Source of the DNA: Psychrobacter sp. 28M-43
GTDB taxonomy: Bacteria; Pseudomonadota; Gammaproteobacteria; Pseudomonadales; Moraxellaceae
Reading direction: 5' to 3'
Assembly: GCF_014770435.1 (NCBI RefSeq)
Contig: NZ_CP061739.1
Coordinates: 1,426,001-1,490,000 of the forward strand
DNA: 64,000 nucleotides
Shown: one piece after another, positions 55,793 to 64,000 of the stretch
Layout of the letters: each line of letters starts with the position of its first letter
Position numbering within the stretch: position 1 is the first letter of the stretch
Translations under genes and position numbers: made by a program
Notes under the pieces: generated by a model
Databases searched by the model: none
What the model was told of the DNA's origin: nothing
Seen by the model: the letters and a program-made list of their open reading frames with translations, nothing else

Positions 55793-56620
55793 ATGTCTAA
55801 TACAGAATCCAATACAAAAAAGCCAAAACTTAAACAGAGTATCTCTCTATTAGAGAAGAGCGAATACATATTTGATGACAAAAAGACAGCGAAGTCTGCT
55901 TTCTTGACGCTACCAGTCGTTATACAGACTGCACTAGAGCAAGCTAAACGAGTCGTTCTAATTGCAAATAATCCTGCTGTGACCACGACGCAGCTTGAGA
56001 TGCTATTACAGCCCGATGATGTCTTAGTGTTATTTAATCACTTTATTCACGCTGATTTTTTTGCCAGCCATCAGTTAGCTAGTTTACTGCCTAAGCTGTT
56101 GTTTTTTCGGCAGATTGGTGACAGTAAGCTGCATTTTGGCCTACCACCTAGAAGCAATCATATATCAGTGGTGGAGCAAATGGCCGAGACCGCCCCGCTA
56201 GGGATATTGACGAGCAACCAGCCTTATCAGTTTCCAACATTAGCTGATGACCCAAGCCCTAATGATGATCCTATCACTGCTCAGCGCATCTTAGACATCC
56301 CTTCGAGCATGCAAAAAATGTTATCAAGCCCTACCTACCACAGTGTGCTATCAGAGCATCATAAAGTCGTTGCTGACTATCCATGCTTTACCGATATTCA
56401 TTCGTCAGCGCCCTCGTCAGGTTTTCTATTGTATCGGCTGATGCTGGCAGCTCGAGCATACTTACAGCATATTCAAAACACGAAACTACCGTTAGAGATA
56501 GTAATGATCGGCTTCAATGACAATGATAAAACTGCTCACTTTTGGCATGGTCATAACTGGGATTTTGAGCGTCAGGAAATGAGTCGACCACCTAAAGGGG
56601 TGACTATTCATCGGTACTAG
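55793..56620 (+). CDS. Uncharacterised protein, possibly glycosyltransferase-like
   Basis: A 275-residue protein I do not recognise with confidence. After about 45 polar residues comes RVVLIANNPAVTTTQLEMLL, then DDVLVLFNHF, like a nucleotide-sugar Rossmann entry. The C-terminal part SSGFLLYRLMLAARAYL, LEIVMIGFND and FWHGHNWDFERQEM loosely recalls sialyltransferase-family (GT29-like) motifs: a Ser-Gly segment, a GF strand and a late His. No signal peptide or membrane helix is seen. It faces four glycosyltransferase genes on the other strand, which fits a glycan role, but function is unproven. Confidence 0.7.
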   Translation: MSNTESNTKKPKLKQSISLLEKSEYIFDDKKTAKSAFLTLPVVIQTALEQAKRVVLIANNPAVTTTQLEMLLQPDDVLVLFNHFIHADFFASHQLASLLPKLLFFRQIGDSKLHFGLPPRSNHISVVEQMAETAPLGILTSNQPYQFPTLADDPSPNDDPITAQRILDIPSSMQKMLSSPTYHSVLSEHHKVVADYPCFTDIHSSAPSSGFLLYRLMLAARAYLQHIQNTKLPLEIVMIGFNDNDKTAHFWHGHNWDFERQEMSRPPKGVTIHRY

Positions 56621-56657
56621 AATATTGATTAACTAAGTTTTTGTTAGCTAGAAATAG

Positions 56658-57653
56658 TTAAACATAAGGAGCGTCTGGACAATGAGAAAGCTCCACCTCT
56701 TTGTCATTAGGCTCTCGTTGTATGGCTATCGGTAACGACTGTTCCTCTGTCCAATCAATTAGCCTCATGTCGGAAAACTGTGACAACCATCCTGCCATGG
56801 GCCAACAGTGCCATTTTTGATAGAAGCGATTGGCATTGACAATGATACTGTCCAAATGATTAAGAGGTGGCCGGTAGACACTATGCTGCTGATGATAAGC
56901 GATATCAGCAGTAAGGTAAAAATCGATACCTAACCGACGTGCTGTAAAAGCAAAATCGGTATCCTCTGCGCCATAACCTGTATATTGGGTGTCAAAACCG
57001 CCAATTTTATCAAAAGTCTGGCGCTTGATAGCGAAGCATAGGCTCCAAAATGCACCGTAATCATCAGTTTGTTTGATAGTTGTTTGCTCTGTTTTAGTAG
57101 GATATGAGTCAGCTCCATCAAAATTATAACGATAAGGGTTATAGACAGACAGCTTGTCTAAAACAGAGAAAGGCAGATGATTAATTTTTAATTGTGCATT
57201 TTCTTCTAATGATAATGGTCGCGTTAGATAGCGCGGTTGACCCATCAAAAGCGCACTAGGATATTGCAGAAGCTTCTTATACATTTGCTCAATAAACGTA
57301 GGCGCTACGATACAATCAACGTCCAAAAAAATCAGCATATCGTGAGTTGCCTGCAGTGCCCCAAGATTGCGATTATGTCCGATATCAAACTCTGAAGTTG
57401 TAGTATCGCTACCATCATTCACAGCTGATTTGACCGTAGTCGGTAACTTCACGATATTCAATGAAAATTCAGCTAACCGATTGGGGTCAGCGTCATCGTT
57501 GACAATAATGACTTCGGCTGGCTTTACACTACTATTTTCTAGACTGCTGAGTAGGTTATAGAGATGACGATTACGACCATAGCAGGTCGTAATGACGGTC
57601 ATCGGTACAGTCTCAGAAGTCGTGCTAGCGTTACTCGTTGACTGAATGGTCAT
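56658..57653 (-). CDS. Family 2 glycosyltransferase with galactosyltransferase-type C-terminal domain
   Basis: A 331-residue cytoplasmic GT-A enzyme. It has TVITTCYGRNRHLYNLLSSL at the N-terminus, EVIIVNDDADP, the metal-binding DVDC (near residue 110), and the late motif GGFDTQYTGYGAEDTDFAFT typical of the galactosyltransferase C domain. It would add one sugar to a lipid or glycan acceptor. It is last of four reverse-strand glycosyltransferase genes. Confidence 0.9.
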   Translation of the reverse strand: MTIQSTSNASTTSETVPMTVITTCYGRNRHLYNLLSSLENSSVKPAEVIIVNDDADPNRLAEFSLNIVKLPTTVKSAVNDGSDTTTSEFDIGHNRNLGALQATHDMLIFLDVDCIVAPTFIEQMYKKLLQYPSALLMGQPRYLTRPLSLEENAQLKINHLPFSVLDKLSVYNPYRYNFDGADSYPTKTEQTTIKQTDDYGAFWSLCFAIKRQTFDKIGGFDTQYTGYGAEDTDFAFTARRLGIDFYLTADIAYHQQHSVYRPPLNHLDSIIVNANRFYQKWHCWPMAGWLSQFSDMRLIDWTEEQSLPIAIQREPNDKEVELSHCPDAPYV

Positions 57654-57699
57654 CGTTTATCTTTGCCTCGCTATCAAGTTGCCTGTTATTTTTAATAAG

Positions 57700-59016
57700 T
57701 CAGTCTTTAATTGTTGATTCGGGTGTTAAGTTGAGTCGAGGGAGTAACCAGTTTTCAAACCAACGCTTAGTAGTAGGATAATCAGTGGTGCTATGCATAA
57801 ACGCTTGAGCAACTGTTAGCGTAGCTGCGTTGGTTTCCTCACTGCTACCTTCCTCGCCGCTATCTTCCTCACTGTTATTCTTTTCAATGCTATCAACCGA
57901 TGTAGTAGGGTGTGGTTTATTTCGACAATGAATTGTTTGCGTAATAGATTCAGATTGACCATCATCGACGCTCATCAAGGTTTTAAACTGCTGCCAATTT
58001 AGCGCTTTATTTTGAGTGACTAACGCTTCAGCCATGACGGCCTGTTCATTATGTGGCCTGTCATCAGGCACTACTATGAGCGGCGTATCGTAATGATAAG
58101 CTTGCGCGACAGCATTTAGGCCACAGGCCATCATTAGATAATCGCTATGATAAATAAATGGTGTGACGTCATCTACCTCAGCTGAGATATCGACATAACA
58201 TCGTTTGTCATCGTCTATAGGCCCGAGAGAGACAATTAATGCATTGGGTAGCAGTGAGCGCAACTCCGGTAGTTTTTCGTCAATCGCCTTGTGTCCACCG
58301 TAGCCTTTGATAACGGTAACAATAGGTATTGTAGCTTCGGACTTGTCTATTAATTGAGCTTCGATAGATGGTAGGTTTGTAGATTTAGGCGCAGAAATTT
58401 CGCCATCTACGCTTAATTTTTCCAAAATATCTATAAAGCTCTCATAAGTGTATGACTCGGTTTTTTGAGAGTAGATAAAGTCAAGATAGAGCGTTTTATC
58501 ACAGACCCATTCGGATGTCTGGGCAGATTCTAACGCTTTAGGATAAGGTGCTAGTAAGGCAAGCGCGCCAGCAAAAGCACCTATATGTGGCGCATCGTCG
58601 CGAATACCAGGAAGCCTAACGTAAAGGTAAGGAATGCTTGCCGCACGGCAGAGCATGGCCACCTCGACGCTGACATCAATAATCATCAGATCAATCTTAC
58701 ATTGAAAGATAGTGTCTAATATTTGGTGACTGCGTTTTTGAATGTCACTATTGCCTACGGGCGAGTAGTGTAGGCTGGCTGGTTGCCAGTACTGTCCTGC
58801 ACGACCTGCTAATATGTCGTCGGGTCGTTCATCTTCTGCATTCAAACGTACAATTTGTTGTTCATCAATAGCGGTAAAACGATAGCTATTTATATCTAAG
58901 CTCGTAAATACCGTTAATTGCGCTCTTGCATCATTAGGTAGCAATGCAGCCAGTTTGTCTGCCTGTCGGCAATGTCCTGAGCCGTGATGATGCGCATAAT
59001 ATCCGATAAGCATCAT
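57700..59016 (-). CDS. Glycosyltransferase, MurG/UGT-like (GT-B)
   Basis: A 438-residue protein starting MLIGYYAHHHGSGHCRQADK, the Gly/His turn of GT28/GT1-like GT-B enzymes. The donor-side half contains VTVIKGYGGHKAIDE, YLMMACGLNAVAQAYHYDTP and IVVPDDRPHNEQAVMAEAL, the usual nucleotide-sugar pocket pattern. A Glu/Ser-rich insert near residues 380-400 is coded by 15-bp repeats (EEDSG, EEGSS, EET). The start overlaps the stop of the upstream GT4 gene by 1 bp (TAATG), so the two are translated together. Confidence 0.85.
   Translation of the reverse strand: MMLIGYYAHHHGSGHCRQADKLAALLPNDARAQLTVFTSLDINSYRFTAIDEQQIVRLNAEDERPDDILAGRAGQYWQPASLHYSPVGNSDIQKRSHQILDTIFQCKIDLMIIDVSVEVAMLCRAASIPYLYVRLPGIRDDAPHIGAFAGALALLAPYPKALESAQTSEWVCDKTLYLDFIYSQKTESYTYESFIDILEKLSVDGEISAPKSTNLPSIEAQLIDKSEATIPIVTVIKGYGGHKAIDEKLPELRSLLPNALIVSLGPIDDDKRCYVDISAEVDDVTPFIYHSDYLMMACGLNAVAQAYHYDTPLIVVPDDRPHNEQAVMAEALVTQNKALNWQQFKTLMSVDDGQSESITQTIHCRNKPHPTTSVDSIEKNNSEEDSGEEGSSEETNAATLTVAQAFMHSTTDYPTTKRWFENWLLPRLNLTPESTIKD
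57850..57890. repeat. 15-bp coding repeat in the GT-B gene
   Basis: On the reverse strand the units code EEDSG, EEGSS and EETNA in succession. They form an acidic loop absent from the usual fold. Confidence 0.65.
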
Positions 59017-60320
59017 TACGACCCCTCAGAAAAGCTAACAAGATCATTATCAGTTTCAACTGGCGCTTGAATGGCTTGATTAAAAAATTGCAGGGAGTCT
59101 TTTGTAAAATCAGACAGCTCATAGCTGTTGATACTGTTGATATAACTTTCTGAATTATCTTTTATCAACGCAGTTCTATTTTTTAACGCTGCTTGATATA
59201 GTGCCAGATAGCCGTCTACCATGGCTGACACTGAACAAAACTGTAAAGCACGGTCACGGCAAGCTTGACGTGATATGTTTTTAATCGTAGCAAAGCCATT
59301 GATAAAGGCGGCTTTGTCTTTCTTAGGTACGATGACTCCTGTCTCTGGTGTAATAATTTCGGCACTGGCTCCAGCATCGAAACCAATGACTGGTGTGCCA
59401 CATGCCAGACTCTCAGCTAAGGTCAGTCCGTATGGCTCGTCCCAAGTGCTGGTAAATAGCATGGCAGTTGCTTGGCACAAGTAATTATTAATCTCGTCCT
59501 TGGTGACATGACCTACATAACTGAATAGTTTCTCATCGCCACTCTTACTGTCTTTAAACAACAAAGGGGCTACTTTTTGATTGAAGTAGTCTTCGTTGCT
59601 TTTAGGTCCTGCAATGATAAGTTTTTTTCCAGCTTCCATGCAGTACCGCATGGCTAAGTGAGTGCCTTTTTCAGGGCAGATGCGACCATACCAAAAATAT
59701 ACCTCGTCATCGCTAGTAACATCATTGCCAAGGGATTCAGTATTGGCAACAAAGGATTCGACGTCGATACCGTTGTATACCACTTGTGAGGGGACAAATT
59801 CAGCAAACAACTGCTGTTGATGCTTACTGATCGCTGTAAACTGAGTGGTTGTACCAGCGCGCAGCGTCAAAAGTGCCAAACGTAACTGTGGAAAAATAGG
59901 CGTGTGAAAAGTGGTAAAAAACCTTTCGCCAAATGCTTGGCCTGTCATCATCGGAATGTGATGCAGACTGTGATTATGTACGATATCAATCTCACCGCGC
60001 TCATCACGTTCGATAATATCTCGTAAGGCTGTCTGATAAGTGAGATATTGGTACATCTCTTCACGGCCCATGGCGACCGTTTCATGCTCATTATCATAGA
60101 CCATCTTATTAAACTCATGACGAGTCAATAATGGCACCAACGTTGCTTTCGTCTCGCTATCTTTATGAGCGTAAAGCAATACCTCATGACCTTGTGCCAC
60201 CAATTCATCACAAATCAATTGGGTAATCATTTCTAGACCACCTGCATAAGGCTGGGCAATGGGATACAGTGAATGCGCAATAATGGCAATACGTAGCGGT
60301 GAATTCGAAGACCTAATCAT
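59016..60320 (-). CDS. Family 4 glycosyltransferase
   Basis: A 434-residue GT-B enzyme. The acceptor half begins RIAIIAHSLYPIAQPYAGGL with the Gly-rich turn, and IDIVHNHSLHH follows. The donor half has YFWYGRICPEKGTHLAMRYC, KLIIAGPKS and AMLFTSTWDEPYGLTLAESLACGTPVIGFDAG, with the E-x7-E pattern of GT4 proteins. I start at the ATG at 60320; about 39 further residues in frame upstream look like leader sequence. It is coupled to the GT-B gene downstream. Confidence 0.9.
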   Translation of the reverse strand: MIRSSNSPLRIAIIAHSLYPIAQPYAGGLEMITQLICDELVAQGHEVLLYAHKDSETKATLVPLLTRHEFNKMVYDNEHETVAMGREEMYQYLTYQTALRDIIERDERGEIDIVHNHSLHHIPMMTGQAFGERFFTTFHTPIFPQLRLALLTLRAGTTTQFTAISKHQQQLFAEFVPSQVVYNGIDVESFVANTESLGNDVTSDDEVYFWYGRICPEKGTHLAMRYCMEAGKKLIIAGPKSNEDYFNQKVAPLLFKDSKSGDEKLFSYVGHVTKDEINNYLCQATAMLFTSTWDEPYGLTLAESLACGTPVIGFDAGASAEIITPETGVIVPKKDKAAFINGFATIKNISRQACRDRALQFCSVSAMVDGYLALYQAALKNRTALIKDNSESYINSINSYELSDFTKDSLQFFNQAIQAPVETDNDLVSFSEGS

Positions 60321-60510
60321 GTTTTTAAGACCTTTATAGTTATAAGCATTATGGCTATAAGCGTTTTGGTTAGTAGAGTGGTGTATAGGGAACCTAGTAT
60401 AGAAACGATAAAAGACAATAGAATGACCTTGGTTCAAAATTGGCTTATATAAACCGCAAGTTTTTACGAATCACTATCTTTATAAGTACTAGTTTTAGAA
60501 GTATTGATTC

Positions 60511-62022
60511 TTACGAGTCGATGGTTTTTTTATCTTTAAATAAAGACGTTGCATAAGATGTCGTGATAGTCGTCTTTTTTTCATGGGCTACCTTTAAAGT
60601 TTGTTTTAGAACCTTACTCATACTCGATATATCTGCTCGAGCATCAGCGAAATTATCTATTGCTACCTTGGCTGCGCTTAGTTTAAGAATACAAACTGCC
60701 GCTGCACACATAAACAGTACTGGCGAATAGAGCGGTGAAAATGGCGCTACAACTATGGCTGTAATGGTATTTAGTATCAGTAAAATTTTTGGTAACGCCG
60801 CTATATTCTTAAGGAATAATGACTGACGATTTTGGATATAGTTTTGTTTTGGCGTACAGACAAAAGGTTTCTCTCGTCCCCACAGCACCGGAAGCCATGA
60901 TAAGGCACCAATCTCCCAAAAGTTTAAATGCATCAACCATGCACGTATTTTTCTACCAAAACGTGTCTGATGGTTGTCATCTACTTGTTGATTGAGAGGC
61001 GATTGATCACGGCAATATGCCCACAACCGTCTAAGGATGAAAAAGGCATAACCTGCATAAACCACATATAGAGGGGTAAGCATCGACATGTTAGCGTTAT
61101 TTATTAAAAGCATATCAACCATCACCAGTAATGAGCAGATATGCAAAAGGATAAAGAACCCCGTGAAGTTTACCCAAGCACTTAATTGAGACAGATGAGC
61201 GCGTATATATGCTAAATGTTCACTCATACTTTTAGATTCCGAGACATACCGAACTGGAGAGTTGGTCGGAACTGAGAGGTAATCCGTGAGCACTTGCATA
61301 TTGCCGTAGATCCAACGTCGGCGTTGACATATTAGGTCATCTAGTGTGTTAGGTAGTAAGCCTGTGGCAATAACTTCTGGCACAAACTGACTGCGAAAAC
61401 CTTGTCGATGCATAAGCACGCCCATTTGAGCATCTTCAGTGATAGAAGCGCCTGACCAGCCTCCTATACTCAAAAGATCCGAGCGTCGAATGACGGCGTA
61501 AGTACCCGTTGATAAGGCGCGATTACGATTAAAAGGGCGGTACAGATGATGATTAAAATAGTGATTCAACTCGCTATGCGCATCCAGCTGTCCTTCATTA
61601 CGATAAAACTGCGGAAACTGAAGTAGGGTATGCTCAGGATATTGGGCGATAGCCTGCATGATAGAGGCTCTAGCATGTGGTAATGCTTGGTAATCACTAT
61701 CAACCACCACAATGTGACTACAGTCTGGACTCATCAACCCAAGTGCCAAGTTCAAAGCACCCGCTTTGAATCCTTCGACACGATCAATGTGATAAAAGTG
61801 GACATTTAACTTAGCGTCTAAGCTTTGGCAAAATGCTGCCAACGGCTCATATAACGACGTCTCTTTATTATTGTTATCGATAATCAATATCTCATCGCGT
61901 GCTTCTTTTACTGCTAATAACGACTTTATCGTGGCAATAACCAACTCTGGAGGCTCAGCTCGCGTCATCAATTGAAAACTGAGTGCTGCGCTAGTCAAAG
62001 CTTCTGGTGTGTTAGCAGTCAT
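60511..62022 (-). CDS. Membrane family 2 glycosyltransferase, processive type (cellulose/glucan synthase-like)
   Basis: A 503-residue inner-membrane enzyme. The catalytic GT-A domain has D49 (LIIDNNNK), DSD at 108-110, TED at 195-197 and QRRRW at 233-237, the D,D,D,QxxRW set of processive beta-glycosyltransferases. Three or four membrane helices follow from about residue 270 (VNFTGFFILLHICSLLVMVD, then YAGYAFFILRR). No signal of a PilZ domain. It leads the four-gene glycosyltransferase run and could make a polymer or glycolipid that the others decorate. Confidence 0.9.
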   Translation of the reverse strand: MTANTPEALTSAALSFQLMTRAEPPELVIATIKSLLAVKEARDEILIIDNNNKETSLYEPLAAFCQSLDAKLNVHFYHIDRVEGFKAGALNLALGLMSPDCSHIVVVDSDYQALPHARASIMQAIAQYPEHTLLQFPQFYRNEGQLDAHSELNHYFNHHLYRPFNRNRALSTGTYAVIRRSDLLSIGGWSGASITEDAQMGVLMHRQGFRSQFVPEVIATGLLPNTLDDLICQRRRWIYGNMQVLTDYLSVPTNSPVRYVSESKSMSEHLAYIRAHLSQLSAWVNFTGFFILLHICSLLVMVDMLLINNANMSMLTPLYVVYAGYAFFILRRLWAYCRDQSPLNQQVDDNHQTRFGRKIRAWLMHLNFWEIGALSWLPVLWGREKPFVCTPKQNYIQNRQSLFLKNIAALPKILLILNTITAIVVAPFSPLYSPVLFMCAAAVCILKLSAAKVAIDNFADARADISSMSKVLKQTLKVAHEKKTTITTSYATSLFKDKKTIDS

Positions 62023-62482
62023 GTCTGGTCCTTAAGCATGTACAACAAGTGAAATTTATATAAAAAGAATGGGCCTATAGACAATGTAAGTACTTGTATC
62101 TTCAATCTTTTAATGAATACCAATGCATACTAATATAAAATTGAGTAAGGATTTAGTCGATAATTGTTGTGATAAATTAACTGTGTAAGTTGTATGTAAT
62201 GTGACATAAAAACTTAGTAGTTTAATAACGTAAAAATAGGGCGTTTTTTGATTCAGAATGGGGTAGGTAGCTGTATTTTGCTTTTGAGTTATGGTAGTTA
62301 GTAAAAGGGTAAAACGAGGAAAGAAGACGAGGATAAAAAAGCAGGAAGGTTTGCATCATTACGTTGAAGCACGACTAAAATCGTAGTTAGTTTCAGAAGC
62401 TAACTACGTTAATAAGTTTGAGATTAGATTATTTATATTGACGTTTAGCTAGCTAGCTAGGTCTGACTAAATCAAATCAGTG
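62023..62482. other. Spacer between the glycosyltransferase and LysR genes
   Basis: No gene is seen in these 460 bp. It holds the promoter of the reverse glycosyltransferase run on the left. The inverted repeat CGTAGTTAG-N9-CTAACTACG (62382-62408) is followed on the reverse strand by ATTTTA and may end the LysR transcript. A short TAGC repeat occurs at 62446-62460. Confidence 0.5.
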
Positions 62483-63358
62483 CTAAGCCAGTGCTAAATG
62501 AGTGACACACCAGTTCCAGACAGCGTCGACAGTTGGTGTTGATGACGAACTCTTTTTGCGAACGAGATAATAATCTGGATCGACTGTTAACGTTGACTCG
62601 CTCACCTGAACCAACCTTCCTGCATTCAAATCCGCTTGTACAAAAGCCTGACAAGCAATCGCAACGCCTTGGCCTGCTAGCGCTGCATCTAAAGCCAAAG
62701 CGGTCTGGTTAAATACAGCGCCAGCTAGCTTACCTTTAGTACCAAAAAATCGTGGCCAATGTTGATGTGAGTCATGGAGCAATGGCATCTCTTGCAGCGC
62801 TTCTATTGACATGGGCAGTTCTCTATTGGCCATTAAGTGAGGGCTAGCTACGGCTACGAGCGTTTGTTTGAACAGCAGCTGAGTATCAAATGCCGCAGGG
62901 AATGGTGGGCGCGTCAGGCGTACCGCGATATCTACCTGATCACGATCAAAATCTGCAACGGACTCGGTCGCTACAGTACGCAACTCGACATCAGGGACCG
63001 CAGCAGTCAAAGCAGATAAGCGCGGCAATAATAGCTTAGTGGCAAAAGTCGGTGTCACGCTGATAGTGACAGTCTTAGGTTCTCTGAGTAGCTGAGCTGT
63101 TGCTTTATCCAAAATCTTAAAAGCGCGCGTAACTTCTGCAAAGTAAACAGAACCTTGGCTGGTGAGCGCCACGCCTCTTGGTAGTCTTTGAAACAAAGGA
63201 AAGCCGATATGCTCCTCTAACATTCTTACCTGCTGAGCGACCGCGCCTTGTGTCACAAACAGCTCATCCGCCGCCACCCGAAAATTAAGATGACGCCCTG
63301 CAGCCTCAAATGCGCGTAAGGCATTGAGCGGTGGCAACGTACGATGACTATTTGGCAC
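62483..63358 (-). CDS. LysR-family regulator, GcvA-like
   Basis: A 291-residue regulator. The winged helix begins PPLNALRAFEAAGRHLNFRV and AADELFVTQGAVAQQVRMLE, the pattern of the GcvA/AmpR subgroup, and a type 2 periplasmic-binding fold follows (VTISVTPTFATKLLLPRL). It is divergent from the SDR gene and a long palindrome lies 10 bp before its start, so it probably controls itself and that SDR. The inducer is unknown. Confidence 0.92.
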   Translation of the reverse strand: MPNSHRTLPPLNALRAFEAAGRHLNFRVAADELFVTQGAVAQQVRMLEEHIGFPLFQRLPRGVALTSQGSVYFAEVTRAFKILDKATAQLLREPKTVTISVTPTFATKLLLPRLSALTAAVPDVELRTVATESVADFDRDQVDIAVRLTRPPFPAAFDTQLLFKQTLVAVASPHLMANRELPMSIEALQEMPLLHDSHQHWPRFFGTKGKLAGAVFNQTALALDAALAGQGVAIACQAFVQADLNAGRLVQVSESTLTVDPDYYLVRKKSSSSTPTVDAVWNWCVTHLALA

Positions 63359-63367
63359 TTTGTTTTC

Positions 63368-63394
63368 CTAGACTGTAGATTTTCTACAGTCTAG
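63368..63394. promoter_or_regulatory. Perfect palindrome in the LysR/SDR divergent promoter
   Basis: CTAGACTGTAGA and TCTACAGTCTAG are perfect 12-bp arms around TTT. The site is 10 bp upstream of the LysR start and about 77 bp upstream of the SDR start, a classic place for a LysR recognition site. Confidence 0.75.
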
Positions 63395-63470
63395 CATCTT
63401 TTATTATGATGTTAGGAATCTGATTTTATTGGTTATGATAAATGAAACGATAACTAATGGAGAAAGACAG

Positions 63471-64000
63471 ATGAATAATATTACAACGACAAAAAAAGTG
63501 GCGCTTATCACAGCAGGCGGGTCAGGCATGGGTGCTGCCGCTGCTCGTAAACTTGCAGCTGATGGTTATTATGTCGCTATTTTATCTTCCTCTGGTAAAG
63601 GTGAGGCCTCGGCAAAGGAGCTGGGCGGCATTGGTGTTACTGGCTCCAACCTTATTAATGAAAATGTACAGCGCTTGGTTGATTCGGCGATGCAACAGTG
63701 GGGACGTATTGATGCGCTTGTAAACTCTGCTGGTCACGGCCCGCGTGCACCTATCTTGGACATCACTGATGAGGATTGGCATAAAGGGCTAGAGGTTTAC
63801 TTTCTTAGTGCGGTACGTGCAATTCGTTTGGTCACGCCAATCATGGTGGCACAAGGTAGCGGTGCTATCGTCAATATATCTACCTCTTGGGTAACGCAGC
63901 CGACTGCGCTTTTTCCTACGTCAACGGCTTTTCGTGCCAGCCTTGGCGCTTTTACCAAGATTTTCTCAGATGATTATGCAGTAAAAGGTGTGCGTATTAA
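63471..64000 (+). CDS. Atypical short-chain dehydrogenase, C-terminus missing
   Basis: The frame is open from the ATG at 63471 (GGAGAAAG upstream) to the window edge, about 176 residues. The cofactor motif TAGGSGMGAAAARKLA and VNSAGHGPRAP (in place of NNAG) are present. After the ISTS serine the usual Y-x3-K is missing; the aligned segment reads FPTSTAFRASLGAF, with Ser or Thr in place of Tyr and Arg in place of Lys. It may therefore bind nucleotide without normal reductase chemistry. Control by the divergent LysR regulator is likely. Confidence 0.88.
   Translation, partial: MNNITTTKKVALITAGGSGMGAAAARKLAADGYYVAILSSSGKGEASAKELGGIGVTGSNLINENVQRLVDSAMQQWGRIDALVNSAGHGPRAPILDITDEDWHKGLEVYFLSAVRAIRLVTPIMVAQGSGAIVNISTSWVTQPTALFPTSTAFRASLGAFTKIFSDDYAVKGVRI

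Noticed and set aside
62446..62460. TAGC tetranucleotide repeat near the LysR stop
   Set aside because: It is too short and lies outside any coding sequence, so phase variation is unsupported.

Overview
The window looks like a chromosomal segment from a Moraxellaceae gammaproteobacterium, most likely Psychrobacter. This is inferred from the moderately AT-rich sequence and from a pca-pob-hydroxycinnamate-dca type island like the one known in the related genus Acinetobacter. I see no rRNA, tRNA, CRISPR array, insertion sequence or prophage gene.

Region 1 (1-5.1 kb) handles aromatic amino acids. A LysR regulator cut by the left edge is divergent from 4-hydroxyphenylpyruvate dioxygenase, phenylalanine hydroxylase and its pterin recycling enzyme, followed by an NhaC-type antiporter. 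Region 2 (5.1-14.5 kb) is an iron block: a siderophore-interacting flavoprotein, two TonB-dependent receptors, a PepSY membrane protein and a PvdE-like fused ABC exporter. A Fur-box-like palindrome lies upstream of each receptor. No siderophore synthetase is present. Region 3 (14.8-20.1 kb) is a tight four-gene run (flavin monooxygenase, bile-acid/sodium symporter family protein, two short-chain dehydrogenases) facing a second symporter of the same family; its substrate is unknown. Region 4 (20.2-22.9 kb) holds a PAP2/dual-specificity-phosphatase fusion, a glutathione transferase and a small secreted Lys/Val repeat protein.

Region 5 (23.4-41.1 kb) is an aromatic catabolic island. It has the complete protocatechuate branch of the beta-ketoadipate pathway (pcaB, pcaF, fused pcaD-pcaC, pcaH, pcaG, pcaI, pcaJ), pobA, an IclR regulator, TRAP transporter parts, and the hydroxycinnamate genes (CoA ligase, hydratase/lyase, aldehyde dehydrogenase, MarR regulator). 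Together they should take p-coumarate through 4-hydroxybenzoate and protocatechuate to succinyl-CoA and acetyl-CoA. Ferulate would also need vanillate demethylase, which is not here. The promoters of pcaF and of the orphan TRAP binding protein share an almost identical 40-bp operator.

Region 6 (41.3-55.7 kb) is a beta-oxidation cluster resembling the Acinetobacter dca genes: porin, TRAP binding protein, IclR regulator, MFS transporter, acyl-CoA dehydrogenase, enoyl-CoA hydratase, hydroxyacyl-CoA dehydrogenase, thiolase, acyl-CoA ligase, thioesterase, and a second porin gene carrying two in-frame stop codons. Palindromic operator candidates lie in the divergent dehydrogenase/hydratase promoter region. 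Region 7 (55.8-62.0 kb) has one unrecognised protein and four glycosyltransferases, probably for a surface glycan or glycolipid. Region 8 (62.5-64 kb) is a GcvA-like LysR regulator divergent from an atypical SDR cut by the right edge, with a perfect 27-bp palindrome between them.

A repeated theme is short tandem repeats with 15-18 bp periods, found in spacers and at or inside gene starts.
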